NCBI RefSeq assembly: GCF_900269665.1
Contig: NZ_LT985363.1
Span: forward strand, 1 to 64,000
DNA length: 64,000 nt
From: Nocardia suismassiliense
GTDB lineage: Bacteria > Actinomycetota > Actinomycetes > Mycobacteriales > Mycobacteriaceae
Reading direction: 5' to 3'
Positions 24,162-33,321 of this stretch are shown in pieces. Under the pieces are notes generated by a model. It was not told the DNA's origin and did not search any database. It saw nothing but the letters and a program-made list of their open reading frames with translations. A program made the position numbers and the translations under genes. How positions within the stretch are numbered: the stretch's first letter is position 1; each line of letters starts with the position of its first letter.

Positions 24162-27100
24162 CCGACCATGTCCGACCGATCGCTGAAGCGCTGCGCGAGA
24201 TATGGGGTGAGACCTTCGGCGGTGAAGTCCCGGACACCGCCACGCTGTTCGATCTCGGCGGCACATCGCTGCATGCTCTGCAGATCGCTGGTCACATCCA
24301 GGCCCGGTGGGGTGTCACCGTGGCGACATCAACTGTCTTCGAGCAGGACTTCACCGGGCTGGTCGACGAACTCGTCGAGCGCGTGCATTCCCCTCACGCC
24401 GGCGAGGCTGCCGCAGTCACGCTGGTCGGGAATGTCGCGCCCCTGTCGTATGCGCAACGACGACTGTGGTTCGTCCACCAACTCGGGCCGCACGAGCCGG
24501 ACTACAACATCGGCGCCGCCTTCCGCATCAGCGGTCCGCTCGACGTGGCGCTGCTCAGCGCAGCATTCGATCGGTTGCTCACACGCCACCGAATCCTGCG
24601 CACAATCATCGACGACGAGCACGGTGAACCCGTGCAGCGCGTACAGCCCGCAACTCCGGTTCATCTTGTGCCTGAACCGATCTCGGACTCCGAGATCGCG
24701 GCAACGGTACGACAGGAGATCCGTGCACCGTTCGATCTGAGCCGCGGCCCGCTGTATCGAGTCCGCCTGTTGATGACGCTGGATGGCAGATACATCCTGG
24801 TGCTGACCCTGCACCACCTCGTGACCGATCACCAGACCAACGTGTTGCTCCTGGAGGAGCTCAGCCGCCACTACCGCGACCTACGAAACGGCGTCGATCT
24901 CGAAAGCGCCACGCGTCCTGACTACCTCGACTACGCGGCAACCACGACGACCAACCCGGCGCACACCGACGCGGACCTCGCCTGGTGGCTCGATGCCCTA
25001 GGTGACGGAATCGCGCCGATCGACCTCGGGTCAACATCCGGGCCGGCCGGGGAGACGTGCCGTGCTCGCGCCGAGGTCTCGGCTGCGATGACCGCAGAGC
25101 TGACAGCACTTGGCACTCGCTACGGTGCCACGCTGTTCATGACCTTGTTCGCGGTCTGGCAATGCGTTCTGACACGCGTGTCGGGGCAACAGCGGGGCAC
25201 CGTCACCGTTCCGGTGTCCGGACGCACCCAGCCCGGAGAGCAACACCTCATGGGCCCGGTCCTCAACCCCCTGCCAGTCCCCTTCGCCATCGATCCCGGC
25301 CAGAAGTTCACCGACCAGCTGATGCGAGTGCGCGACACCGTGCTGGGCGTGGTTGCCCATCACCAACTGCCCGTCGAGGAACTGGTGGCAGCGATCGATA
25401 CCTCTGGCCGCGCCGATGATGCGAGCCGATCCCTTGCGGCGCTGAAGTTCACCGTCGAGGACGGTGAGCCGACATTGGCTCTCGATGGTGTCGACGTCGA
25501 GGCGCTCGAAGTGCACAGCGGTGTCGGCCGTTTCGATCTCGGCGTCGAGGTCACGCGGCACACTGACACCCTCACGATCAATGTGTCGTGGCGCCGTGGC
25601 CGGCACAGCGACGCGGATGCGACCGGCCTCCTCGGCGTCTACCTACGGCTGCTGGCCGCCGTGGTGCAGGCCCCGGAGACCGCCGTCGCAGATTTCGATC
25701 TTGTTGGCGAGGCGGAGCGGCGGCGTTTGCTCGGCCTCGGCCGGGGGCCGAGTATGCCTGCGGCGCCGCTGGTTCCACATCTGGTCGCACAGTGGTGCCG
25801 GGCGACGCCTGCACAGCTCGCCGTCGCTGACGACCGCGTCTGGTTCAGCTACGGCGATCTGGATCGCATCAGCGGGCAACTCGCCAGCGCGTTGCAGCAG
25901 GCCGGGGTCCGGCACGGCGATCGGGTTGCGGTCGTACTCCCACCCTCGGCGTGGTTTTCGCTCGCCGCGGCAGGAGTGTGGCGACTCGGCGCAGCGTTCG
26001 TGCCGATGGACCCGGGCTGGCCTCAGCAGCGACTGTCGATGGTGCTGGCAGACTGCAATGCCGCCGCGGCGATCGGAATCGGCACGGCCACGCTCCCGGC
26101 CGACTGGCACGGACCGCACATCGACATCAACGCCCTTCCGGAGGCGACGATTGCTCGTCCTGCGCCGCTCGTCGGGCTCGACACCGCGTACGTGATCTAC
26201 ACCTCCGGAACCACCGGCACTCCGAAAGGTGTTGCCGTGTCGCATCATTCGCTGGCTAACATCACCGGGTGGTATCGGCGGCGCTTTGATGTCGTCGCCA
26301 GTGACCGGCTCTCGCAGGTGTTCGCTCCGAGTTTCGATCCGTCGTTGCTCGACACCTGGGGCGCACTCAGCGCTGGTGCGGCGCTACACGTGGCCTCTGT
26401 CGAGGTGCGCCGTGACGCAGGAATGCTGTGCGCGTGGCTGCGAGATCGGCACATCAGCCTCGCCGGGCTCCCGACCGGGCTGGCCGAGGCGCTGCTCGAG
26501 GTGCCCGAAGCTCGCGAACTCCCGTTGCGGGCGATGTTGATCGGCGGGGACCGCTTGCAATGGTGTCGGCCTGATGCGGTGCCCTACCAGGTCGTCAACG
26601 TGTACGGCCCGACCGAAACCACGATCTGGTCGACCAGCGCGACCGTACACCAGCGCCGCGATCACCGCCCGCCGCCGATCGGCGTACCCGTCGACAACAC
26701 CGCGGCCTACATCCTCGATCACCGGCTGCGTCAGGTTCCGATCGGCACCATCGGTGATCTCTACCTCGCTGGCGACGGCGTCGCGCTCGGCTACCTCGGA
26801 AGGCCCGCGCTCACCGCCGAGCACTTCGTGCCCGACCCGTTCACTGGTGGGCGCATGTATCGCACCGGCGATCTCGCTCGTCACCTACGTGACGGACACC
26901 TGGAGTTCCTGGGCCGGGGTGATGACCAGGTCAAGATCCGGGGCCACCGCATCGAACTGCAGGAGATCGAGGCGGTGCTACGCACCCACCCCGCCGTCCG
27001 CCAGGCCGTCGCCGCGGTCCGCGCGCAACGCCTGGTCGGCTACGTCGTCACCGACCTCTCCGACCTCACCGAGGTGGTCGGGCACGCCCGCACCCGGCTG

Positions 27101-27484
27101 CCGGCGTATGCGGTACCGGATGCTGTCGTAGCCATGGACGCATTGCCGCTCACCGCGAACGGCAAGTTCGATCGAACCCGCCTGCCGGATCCGCGGTCCG
27201 AACACTCCCCTGTCGGCGCACCGGGCACCGCGTTGGAGCGGGCTCTTCGTGGCATCTGGTCTGAACTGCTCGAACGCGACGAATCCGAGATCGGTACGCG
27301 GGAAAGCTTTTTCGGGCTAGGCGGGCACTCTCTAATGGCCATCAGTGCCGCGGTCGCCGTGCGCACCGTACTCGGCGTGCACCTGTCCGTTCAGGCCCTT
27401 CTCGCCAACCCCACCATCGAGGAACTCGCGCGATACATCGAGTCGGCTACACCGCGAATCATCAACCCCGCCAACGTCTCCTAG
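24158..27484 (+). CDS. Non-ribosomal peptide synthetase, T-C-A-T
   Basis: 1108 aa from ATG 24158 (ATGA overlap with the ligase); the same frame is open upstream to 23780 but that is ligase shadow. Carrier domain 1 has LGGTSLHA with the pantetheine Ser near residue 37. The condensation domain spans ~93-510 (LSYAQRRLWF; HHLVTDH near 219, a HHxxxDG motif with His for Gly). The adenylation domain spans ~540-1010 (YTSGTTGTPKG ~681, YGPTETTIW, GRGDDQVKIRGHRIE ~921, NGKFDR). Carrier domain 2 has GLGGHSLMA near 1053. There is no thioesterase, epimerase or reductase domain. Manual reading of the A-domain pocket gives an Asp-Pro-Leu-Gly-Leu-Gly-Val-Ile-Trp-like code, closest to small-residue (Gly-type) codes; this is weak. 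It probably makes an N-acyl amino acid, released by another enzyme. Confidence 0.9.
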   Translation: MTDHVRPIAEALREIWGETFGGEVPDTATLFDLGGTSLHALQIAGHIQARWGVTVATSTVFEQDFTGLVDELVERVHSPHAGEAAAVTLVGNVAPLSYAQRRLWFVHQLGPHEPDYNIGAAFRISGPLDVALLSAAFDRLLTRHRILRTIIDDEHGEPVQRVQPATPVHLVPEPISDSEIAATVRQEIRAPFDLSRGPLYRVRLLMTLDGRYILVLTLHHLVTDHQTNVLLLEELSRHYRDLRNGVDLESATRPDYLDYAATTTTNPAHTDADLAWWLDALGDGIAPIDLGSTSGPAGETCRARAEVSAAMTAELTALGTRYGATLFMTLFAVWQCVLTRVSGQQRGTVTVPVSGRTQPGEQHLMGPVLNPLPVPFAIDPGQKFTDQLMRVRDTVLGVVAHHQLPVEELVAAIDTSGRADDASRSLAALKFTVEDGEPTLALDGVDVEALEVHSGVGRFDLGVEVTRHTDTLTINVSWRRGRHSDADATGLLGVYLRLLAAVVQAPETAVADFDLVGEAERRRLLGLGRGPSMPAAPLVPHLVAQWCRATPAQLAVADDRVWFSYGDLDRISGQLASALQQAGVRHGDRVAVVLPPSAWFSLAAAGVWRLGAAFVPMDPGWPQQRLSMVLADCNAAAAIGIGTATLPADWHGPHIDINALPEATIARPAPLVGLDTAYVIYTSGTTGTPKGVAVSHHSLANITGWYRRRFDVVASDRLSQVFAPSFDPSLLDTWGALSAGAALHVASVEVRRDAGMLCAWLRDRHISLAGLPTGLAEALLEVPEARELPLRAMLIGGDRLQWCRPDAVPYQVVNVYGPTETTIWSTSATVHQRRDHRPPPIGVPVDNTAAYILDHRLRQVPIGTIGDLYLAGDGVALGYLGRPALTAEHFVPDPFTGGRMYRTGDLARHLRDGHLEFLGRGDDQVKIRGHRIELQEIEAVLRTHPAVRQAVAAVRAQRLVGYVVTDLSDLTEVVGHARTRLPAYAVPDAVVAMDALPLTANGKFDRTRLPDPRSEHSPVGAPGTALERALRGIWSELLERDESEIGTRESFFGLGGHSLMAISAAVAVRTVLGVHLSVQALLANPTIEELARYIESATPRIINPANVS

Positions 27485-27498
27485 AAAGAAGGATCAAA

Positions 27499-28377
27499 AT
27501 GGACGCACCCGCACGGTTGCGGCAACTCATCGCTGCCTCCGGGATGATCCAGGCACCTGGCGCCTACGATGGCATCAGCGCTCGCCTCGTTGCCCAAGCC
27601 GGTTTCCCGGCCGTCTACGCGACCGGATTCGGCGCGGCGGCAAGCGCATTGGGGATGCCTGATGTCGGCTTGATGACCATGGATGAGATGGTGCGTCATG
27701 CCGCCGCGATGGTCGAGGCCATTCCCGCCACCCCCATCATCGCTGACGCAGACACCGGCTACGGAGGTCCGACCAATGTGCGCCGGACGGTGCGTGAGTA
27801 TCAACGTGCGGGTGTCGCGGGCATCCATCTCGAGGACCAGGTGTGGCCCAAACGATGCGGCCACCTCGCGGGCAAGAAGGTCATCGACCGCGCGGAGGCG
27901 GTGAACAAGGTGCGAGCGGCGGTCGACGCCCGCGACAACGACGACTTCGTCATCATCGCCCGCACCGACGCCAACAGTGTGCTGGGTTTCGACGAAGCCC
28001 TGCGCCGGGCGGATGCCTTCCGCGAGGCCGGTGCCGACATGATCCTGATCGAAGCCCCCCGGTCCGAGACCGAACTGGCTGAAATCAGCGCCCGCTATCG
28101 CGGCACTCCGCTGGTGTTCAACTGGATTGATTCCGGACGAATGTGTCTGCCGCCGCTGCCCGAGATCGAACGCCTCGGATTCAAGGTGGTCCTGTACTCG
28201 GTCGCCACGCTCTTCGCCGCCACTCACCAGGTCACCGCGATACTCAAGCATCTGTTTGCGGGATCTGACCTTCGCGATTTCCTCGGGCAGGACAGCTTCG
28301 ACGGGTTCATCGACCGCGTCGGGATGGCTGAACTACAGCAGTGGGAACAGAAATACGAGACACCCCAAGTGTCGTGA
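27499..28377 (+). CDS. Isocitrate lyase/PEP mutase superfamily enzyme
   Basis: 292 aa; AGAAGGA precedes the ATG, 14 nt after the NRPS stop. TIM-barrel landmarks: APGAYDGISARLVAQAGF (residues ~18-35), PIIADADTGYGGP with metal-binding DAD (~79-91), and IHLEDQVWPKRCGHLAGKKV (~114-133). The KRCGH segment carries the catalytic Cys of isocitrate/methylisocitrate lyases, and the EDQ..P pattern is not the EDKxxxxxS loop of PEP mutase. It is therefore a C-C lyase, oxaloacetate-decarboxylase-like or carboxy-phosphonate-type enzyme rather than a phosphonate maker. Translational linkage to the NRPS and transporter suggests it supplies or trims a building block, such as cleaving a C-C bond to release glyoxylate or pyruvate. 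Confidence 0.8.
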   Translation: MDAPARLRQLIAASGMIQAPGAYDGISARLVAQAGFPAVYATGFGAAASALGMPDVGLMTMDEMVRHAAAMVEAIPATPIIADADTGYGGPTNVRRTVREYQRAGVAGIHLEDQVWPKRCGHLAGKKVIDRAEAVNKVRAAVDARDNDDFVIIARTDANSVLGFDEALRRADAFREAGADMILIEAPRSETELAEISARYRGTPLVFNWIDSGRMCLPPLPEIERLGFKVVLYSVATLFAATHQVTAILKHLFAGSDLRDFLGQDSFDGFIDRVGMAELQQWEQKYETPQVS

Positions 28378-29681
28378 CCTCCACTGCCGCCATCGCCGCC
28401 GGTTCTGCGCCATCGGTGGCTCCTCGAGCGCTCGGTCGAAGTCGATGGGTCATCCTCGGCATCGGCGTCGGCGCACAGGCGTCGTTCACCTCACTCGCGC
28501 AGGGGCTGCCCTCGGTTGGCCCCTTGCTGCAGCAGCACTGGCAGCTCACGCTGCTGCAGACCGGGGCCGTGTTGACCGCAGTGTCCTTGGGTGCGTCGGC
28601 GGCGATGTTCGGTTGGGGAGTTGTGGCCGATCGTGTCGGCGAACGCCTCGTCCTGGCCATCGGCCTGACCGGCGCTGCCGCAGCAACCAGTGCCGCAGCG
28701 TTCGCGCCGAGCTACCTCCCGATGATGGGATGGTTGATCGTGGCCGGTAGCTGCGGCGGATGTGTTAGCGCTGCGACCGGGCGCGCGGTGATGAGAGCGT
28801 TCGCGGTCGGACAACGTGGCCTCGCCCTCGGCATTCGGCAAACAGCCCCGACACTGGGCGCGGCGGCCGGCGCCGCCGCGCTGCCACCGCTCGCGATGAT
28901 CTACGGCATCAAGACCGCGCTGCTCGTGCTCGCCGCGGGCATGCTCACCGGTGCAGTACTCGGCGCAGCCGGGTTACCGGGAAAGAGCACCGAACGCACC
29001 TCGAGCACCAGCGGCCTGCTGGTGCTCGCAAATCGGCACCTGTGGTGGCTGTGCGCGGCTGCCGCGTGCGGAGTCACCGCGCAAACCACTCTCGTGGTGT
29101 ACCTCGTGCAATACCTCGTCCAGGTCCGCCACGTCGACCTGCGGCAGGCCGCGATCGCCCTGACGGTGTGCCAGCTGCTCGGTGCCGGTGCTCGCATCGC
29201 GGCGGGAAGGTGGACAGACCACCTGGGATCGCGCACTCTTGCGATCCGCACGCTGACCCTGTTCACCGTGGTCGGACTCGTCGCACTGGCCACGTTCCTG
29301 CGCGGGCCCGCGATCATTGTCTATCCGCTCGGTCTCATCACGGTCGTTACCGCCGCCAGCACCTACGGCCTCTACATCACCGCCGGGTGTGAAATCGCGG
29401 GGATCGTCCATGCCGGCTCGGCGACAGGACTGCTCAACTCCGTGATGTACGGCTCGGGAGCCATCGCACCAATCGGGATCGGCGCAGTCATCAGTGCCAC
29501 CAACTGGCAGTTCGGGCTCGTCGCCCTGGCGGCACTCACCGGCTTCGGCTGGTTGGTGGCCCTGCCGCTTTCCGCGCGGGAGGCCCGCGGTTGGCCGCCG
29601 CCCTCGCCGCGGCCTCGCGGATCCGGCCACGACGCGACGAAAGGTTGTGTCGCGACCGGCCTCGCTAAAGCGCCGATGTGA
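28374..29681 (+). CDS. MFS transporter (probable product exporter)
   Basis: 435 aa from GTG 28374, overlapping the previous stop (GTGA); an upstream in-frame start at 28341 is less likely. About 12 hydrophobic TM helices are present, with the MFS signature FGWGVVADRVGERL between TM2 and TM3 (residues ~83-96) and a related AAGRWTDHLGSR between TM8 and TM9 (~280-292). The C-terminus is basic and low-complexity. It is the last gene of the ligase-NRPS-lyase operon, converging on the Fic gene with a 7-nt gap. Export of the NRPS product or self-resistance is the natural role. Confidence 0.85.
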   Translation: MTSTAAIAAGSAPSVAPRALGRSRWVILGIGVGAQASFTSLAQGLPSVGPLLQQHWQLTLLQTGAVLTAVSLGASAAMFGWGVVADRVGERLVLAIGLTGAAAATSAAAFAPSYLPMMGWLIVAGSCGGCVSAATGRAVMRAFAVGQRGLALGIRQTAPTLGAAAGAAALPPLAMIYGIKTALLVLAAGMLTGAVLGAAGLPGKSTERTSSTSGLLVLANRHLWWLCAAAACGVTAQTTLVVYLVQYLVQVRHVDLRQAAIALTVCQLLGAGARIAAGRWTDHLGSRTLAIRTLTLFTVVGLVALATFLRGPAIIVYPLGLITVVTAASTYGLYITAGCEIAGIVHAGSATGLLNSVMYGSGAIAPIGIGAVISATNWQFGLVALAALTGFGWLVALPLSAREARGWPPPSPRPRGSGHDATKGCVATGLAKAPM

Positions 29682-29688
29682 CCGATCG

Positions 29689-30597
29689 TTATGGGGCGGA
29701 GCCGGTTTCGGATTCTGCTGACGGGCCGAGGTCGGTGAGCGAATCGCCCGAGGCGGGAGGCTCTGCACGATGGGGACTGTCGCGGCGCCCTGTCGTGATG
29801 TACCCGGATGCCGCAGCATTCACAGCCTCGATAACGCCGGCGAGCTCGGGCCCGGATCTCGGTTCGGCGGTGGGGGTGCCCGTGGTGCGGGTATGGCTGT
29901 GGTGTCCTGCAGCGGGGTGCACGGCTGCCAGCTCGGAGGTAGCGGTAGCCCGGCCGTCACGATCGGTGCGATCAACGGCGAGGTCGTGGAACAGTTCGAT
30001 CAAGGGAGCGGCGTCGAATCTCTTTCCTTCAGTCATCGACAGCGCGCAAGCTTGATTCCAGGTGACGGAATCGGTTGCACTGTAGTCGATCTCGAACGAC
30101 GCACCGCGGGTGATGCTGGCCAAGAACAGTCTGCTCGCGCGTCCGTTGCCTTCACGAAACGGGTGTGCCGCGTTCAGATGGGTGAAGCAGCGCCCCGCTT
30201 CGACGGCGAACCGGCCGCGCTCGAAGCGGTGCCACGGTAGGTCGCGGAAGGTCTCGCAGATCGATTCCACCAGGCTGACCAAGACTCTGACTGGCGCGAA
30301 CCTTGCTCCGGATGGGCCTTTGTCCAACTCCACTGTGCGGTACTGCCCCGCCCATTCATAGATCGCGTCGAAGAGGTGGCCGTGGATGGCGCGCAATTCC
30401 GCACCGTCGCCCGTGCGAGGGATCTGTAGCCGGCCCGTTTCCAGTTCAAGTGCTCGTTTGGCCGTTTCCGCGAACTCCCGCTCCCGCAGCTCGTCGGGAT
30501 CGCGGATGCCGAACTTGTTGCGCAGCACCCCACCGGAGCCTTCGACCGTCGGCCACAGATAGGCCAACCATTCCGGTGGTCCCTCGAGGTCTTCCAT
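29689..30597 (-). CDS. Fic-domain toxin (AMP-transferase) with long C-terminal tail
   Basis: 302 aa from ATG 30597 (MEDLEGPPEW), directly after the antitoxin gene; the frame is open upstream to 31008 over the antitoxin and leader. The active-site loop NAAHPFREGNGRASR (residues ~154-168) is the full HxFx(D/E)GNGRxxR motif. The flap is EWAGQYRTVELDKG (~97-110), and an N-terminal KFGIRDPDEL segment is also present. Fic enzymes AMPylate targets such as gyrase and topoisomerase IV. The ~80-residue tail after ~220 is Pro/Thr/Ala-rich and probably disordered. It is paired with a VbhA-like antitoxin (5-nt gap). Confidence 0.85.
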   Translation of the reverse strand: MEDLEGPPEWLAYLWPTVEGSGGVLRNKFGIRDPDELREREFAETAKRALELETGRLQIPRTGDGAELRAIHGHLFDAIYEWAGQYRTVELDKGPSGARFAPVRVLVSLVESICETFRDLPWHRFERGRFAVEAGRCFTHLNAAHPFREGNGRASRLFLASITRGASFEIDYSATDSVTWNQACALSMTEGKRFDAAPLIELFHDLAVDRTDRDGRATATSELAAVHPAAGHHSHTRTTGTPTAEPRSGPELAGVIEAVNAAASGYITTGRRDSPHRAEPPASGDSLTDLGPSAESETGSAP

Positions 30598-30602
30598 CGC
30601 GA

Positions 30603-30845
30603 TCACTCGTCCGGACGGCTGCGCTGCCGGGCCCATGCCTCCGCACGTGCATCGTAGTCCGCCTCGGTGATTCGCCCGGTCTGCCAGTCGATGAGGTTCG
30701 CGGCGAACGTGCGATCCGGGGCCAGCCCCTCGAGGCTGTGGCCGACCAGCACCGAGACAATCGCCTTGCGCGCCTGCGCATCCAGCGCTTCGAACAGATC
30801 TGGGAACTGGCTTTCCCACGTTGACATCGGTGCGCTCGTCATCAA
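30603..30845 (-). CDS. VbhA-like antitoxin of the Fic module
   Basis: 80 aa; internal ATG starts (MSTWESQF) are possible. The helix carrying LVGHSLEGLAPDR (residues ~33-45) corresponds to the Fic-inhibitory motif (S/T)xxxE(G/N), but the Ser/Thr position is Gly (GHSLEG). The C-terminal helix ANLIDWQTGRITEADYDARAEAW is typical of the family. It should block ATP gamma-phosphate orientation in the Fic pocket. The altered motif may weaken inhibition. It is divergent from the 31014 gene. Confidence 0.7.
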   Translation of the reverse strand: MMTSAPMSTWESQFPDLFEALDAQARKAIVSVLVGHSLEGLAPDRTFAANLIDWQTGRITEADYDARAEAWARQRSRPDE

Positions 30846-30892
30846 GATCTCCTCCCCACTCGAGCCTAACCCTTCGAAACACCCCCACCCAC

Positions 30893-30951
30893 GGTGTGCC
30901 CCCCAGCCAGGGTGAACAGCCCCACAACCGCGCCCTCGCCGGCCATAGCCT
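30893..30951 (+). promoter_or_regulatory. Shared leader element (third copy) plus TAGCCT (-10-like)
   Basis: GGTGTGCCCCCC at 30893, then GGGTG, and TAGCCT at 30946 (offset 53 nt, the same as the 2227 copy). The bases after the hexamer (AGCACGCCCA) also match the 2280 copy. The hexamer lies 68 nt before the ATG at 31014. Confidence 0.6.
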
Positions 30952-31013
30952 CACAGCACGCCCACCAGCCGGGCGTATCGGGTAGCCACGAAATCCTCTG
31001 GGAGGCAAGCACT

Positions 31014-33233
31014 ATGAGCGGTCGCGCGCCTGACTATGCTGTCGTGCACCCGGATGGGCGCATCGAGTACGGGTACCGGAACCGATTGCCGCTGCTGCTC
31101 GAAGTGCAGCACCGCCTCGCCTCCGCTGTGGGTGTCGAGAGACTGCCGCTCGACCAGGTCCGCGACTACATGCTCACCACCCCGATACCAAACCTGTGGG
31201 TCATCAACGTGCACCGCCCCGAGCTACCGGCGAACCCTCTGGCCACAGCGATCCTGCGCCACCTCGACCCCGAGCCCTACACGCTCGATCAGGACTGGCG
31301 TGGCCCGATCACCTTGATCACCATCCCAAACCTGGAACACCCCTCCTCGAAACTCCCCCGTGCGGTGCACGAACTGCTCACCGCATGGCAAGACCACATC
31401 CAAGCCGCCAACATCAGCCCAGAGGCGCTGGCTCATGTCGACTCCCTCATCGATGCCCAGCTCGCTGCCGGTGACCTCAACTGGAGCACCGCCTCGCCCG
31501 AGGAGCAACAGCACCTGCTCGACACACCAGGCAACGCCTCCCGCGCAGCACGGGCCACCGCCTCAACCACCGTGACGGTCGACGCGAGCGACCTGTCGGA
31601 GGCACAGGATCCGATCGCGCTGGCCACCTACCTCGCGGCAAACGGGTGGCACCACACCACCATGGCTCACATCGGTGATGGTCAGACCGCATTCTGGCGC
31701 GCTGGCACCGTTCCCGAGCAGATCGTTGCCCTCGCCTTCGCCGAGCCAGGGCCCCAGGTCGACGAGGTACACGCACACGTCATCGACGAACTCGCCGCCT
31801 CCGAAGGCCGCGACCGCGACCACATCGTGGCCGACATCCTCGCCACCGCCAGCCGTCCACTCACCCCCGCAGCCGCCCTGCCCGGTGCCGGCCTGTCCAT
31901 GCTCGAAACACGCATGCGCGTGGACTACCTGGAATATCACGAACATCGGCGCAGCGAGGATTCCCGACGCCTGAGCCGCGCCTGGGAGATCGAACAGCAG
32001 TGGCTGACCGAGCACGGCGAGCAGTGGGCCGCGCAGTGGCGGGCGTTGCGTCAGATCACGATGGGCTGGCAACAGCGACCGGAAATGATGGCGCAATTGC
32101 ACGCGGGGCTGACCGCCTACGCCGGTGCCTCCGATCCGATCATGATCCGGCACCACGAGCAGGCCGCGACGCTCGTTGGTCGCCGTAACGACCTCCTCAC
32201 CACCACTGACGCCACCGCTCAGATCGTCGCCGACACCGCAGCCATTGCCGAAACAGCCTCAACCGCAGTCGATCTCAGTACCCCCACCGATCCGAATGAA
32301 CAGCTGATCGTGGCAATGCTCAGCTACGTCCCGCCCGCGAGCCTCCGGGAAGCCGGCGAAGCCGAAGCTTTCACCACGATCGACGCGGCCAAAGAGTGGG
32401 CCGAGACACTGCTGGGCGAAGATGTCAGCCGTCACGGTTCCGGCTGGGACTTCCGTGTCGAACTCGCCCACATCACGCGCGCGGACTGGGATACAGACAC
32501 CTGGGAGGTTGTTAGCCATCGACTGGCATATGCCCTCTGGGATTCCAGCACCGACGCCATCACCTGGCACACCGGCGACCCCGACACCGCGCACCTGGCG
32601 CCCAGCGCCGAAACCATCCTGCTCGGAGCACCCGGCCATCCCCGCGCCCCCCACGACTGGGACCGGCCGCCGATCGTGTTTACCCTGCGCTACGGCGCCG
32701 GAGGCGACCTCGAGGTCGGGCACACCACCGAATTAGCCCTCACCACTACCGACCCGAACGAGCTGCACATTCATCTGCCCGATCTCGCCGAGCAGCTCGC
32801 CGCGCAAGAAACCTCCGACAACCCCGCCGGCGCACTCGGGATCCGCCTCGATACCCACACCACCCCCGACGGCGAAAACACCACAGCCGCGGACCAATCC
32901 ATCGAGGTCAGTTGGTGCGTCATAGCCGACGCCGACGGGACGGTATTTCACGGCCTGCACTATCGCGACGATCCCGGTCACATCCATCCCGCCGACAACG
33001 ACGGCCGGCTCACCGACTTGGTCGACACGCTCATCAGCTGCGCCGCCCACCTCGACGACATCTACGACCGCGGCGATCCCGAGGACACCGTCGCAGCCGA
33101 CAGCGCCGCCCTCGCAGCGATCGCGCGAACCCGGCCCGCGATCGGACCCACCACTGCGCATCCGACAACAGAGCCCGAAATCTTTCCGCCCACAACCGAA
33201 ACCGTCGACGCCACCGCAGGACCCGATCTTTGA
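31014..33233 (+). CDS. Large hypothetical plasmid protein joining both novel modules
   Basis: 739 aa from ATG 31014 (GGGAGG upstream). Module A (residues ~1-130, YAVVHPDGRIEYGYRN through QDWRGPITLIT) matches the N-terminus of the 41654 protein and loosely resembles DUF3846 plasmid/phage proteins. Module B (~195-400: DPIALATYLAANGWHHTTM, ETRMRVDYLEYHEHRR, WEIEQQWLTEHG, IMIRHHEQAATLVG) matches the 2350 and 5293 proteins. A unique C-terminal half (~415-720) has beta-rich segments such as FTLRYGAGGDLEVGHTTE, then an acidic Thr/Pro-rich tail. No catalytic signature or TM helix is present. It heads a three-gene plus-strand group (33322 and 34771 follow). Function unknown. Confidence 0.7.
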   Translation: MSGRAPDYAVVHPDGRIEYGYRNRLPLLLEVQHRLASAVGVERLPLDQVRDYMLTTPIPNLWVINVHRPELPANPLATAILRHLDPEPYTLDQDWRGPITLITIPNLEHPSSKLPRAVHELLTAWQDHIQAANISPEALAHVDSLIDAQLAAGDLNWSTASPEEQQHLLDTPGNASRAARATASTTVTVDASDLSEAQDPIALATYLAANGWHHTTMAHIGDGQTAFWRAGTVPEQIVALAFAEPGPQVDEVHAHVIDELAASEGRDRDHIVADILATASRPLTPAAALPGAGLSMLETRMRVDYLEYHEHRRSEDSRRLSRAWEIEQQWLTEHGEQWAAQWRALRQITMGWQQRPEMMAQLHAGLTAYAGASDPIMIRHHEQAATLVGRRNDLLTTTDATAQIVADTAAIAETASTAVDLSTPTDPNEQLIVAMLSYVPPASLREAGEAEAFTTIDAAKEWAETLLGEDVSRHGSGWDFRVELAHITRADWDTDTWEVVSHRLAYALWDSSTDAITWHTGDPDTAHLAPSAETILLGAPGHPRAPHDWDRPPIVFTLRYGAGGDLEVGHTTELALTTTDPNELHIHLPDLAEQLAAQETSDNPAGALGIRLDTHTTPDGENTTAADQSIEVSWCVIADADGTVFHGLHYRDDPGHIHPADNDGRLTDLVDTLISCAAHLDDIYDRGDPEDTVAADSAALAAIARTRPAIGPTTAHPTTEPEIFPPTTETVDATAGPDL

Positions 33234-33321
33234 CCACCCCTTCCCAGAGCTGTGCGGTCCGCCCACGACGCGGTTGCGCAGACCCGGCCTCCGACCCGAC
33301 CGATGTTCACCAGGACTGCAC

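Noticed and set aside
27499..28377. Phosphonate biosynthesis (PEP mutase)
   Set aside because: The catalytic EDKxxxxxS loop is absent and KRCGH of the lyases is present; no phosphonopyruvate decarboxylase is nearby.
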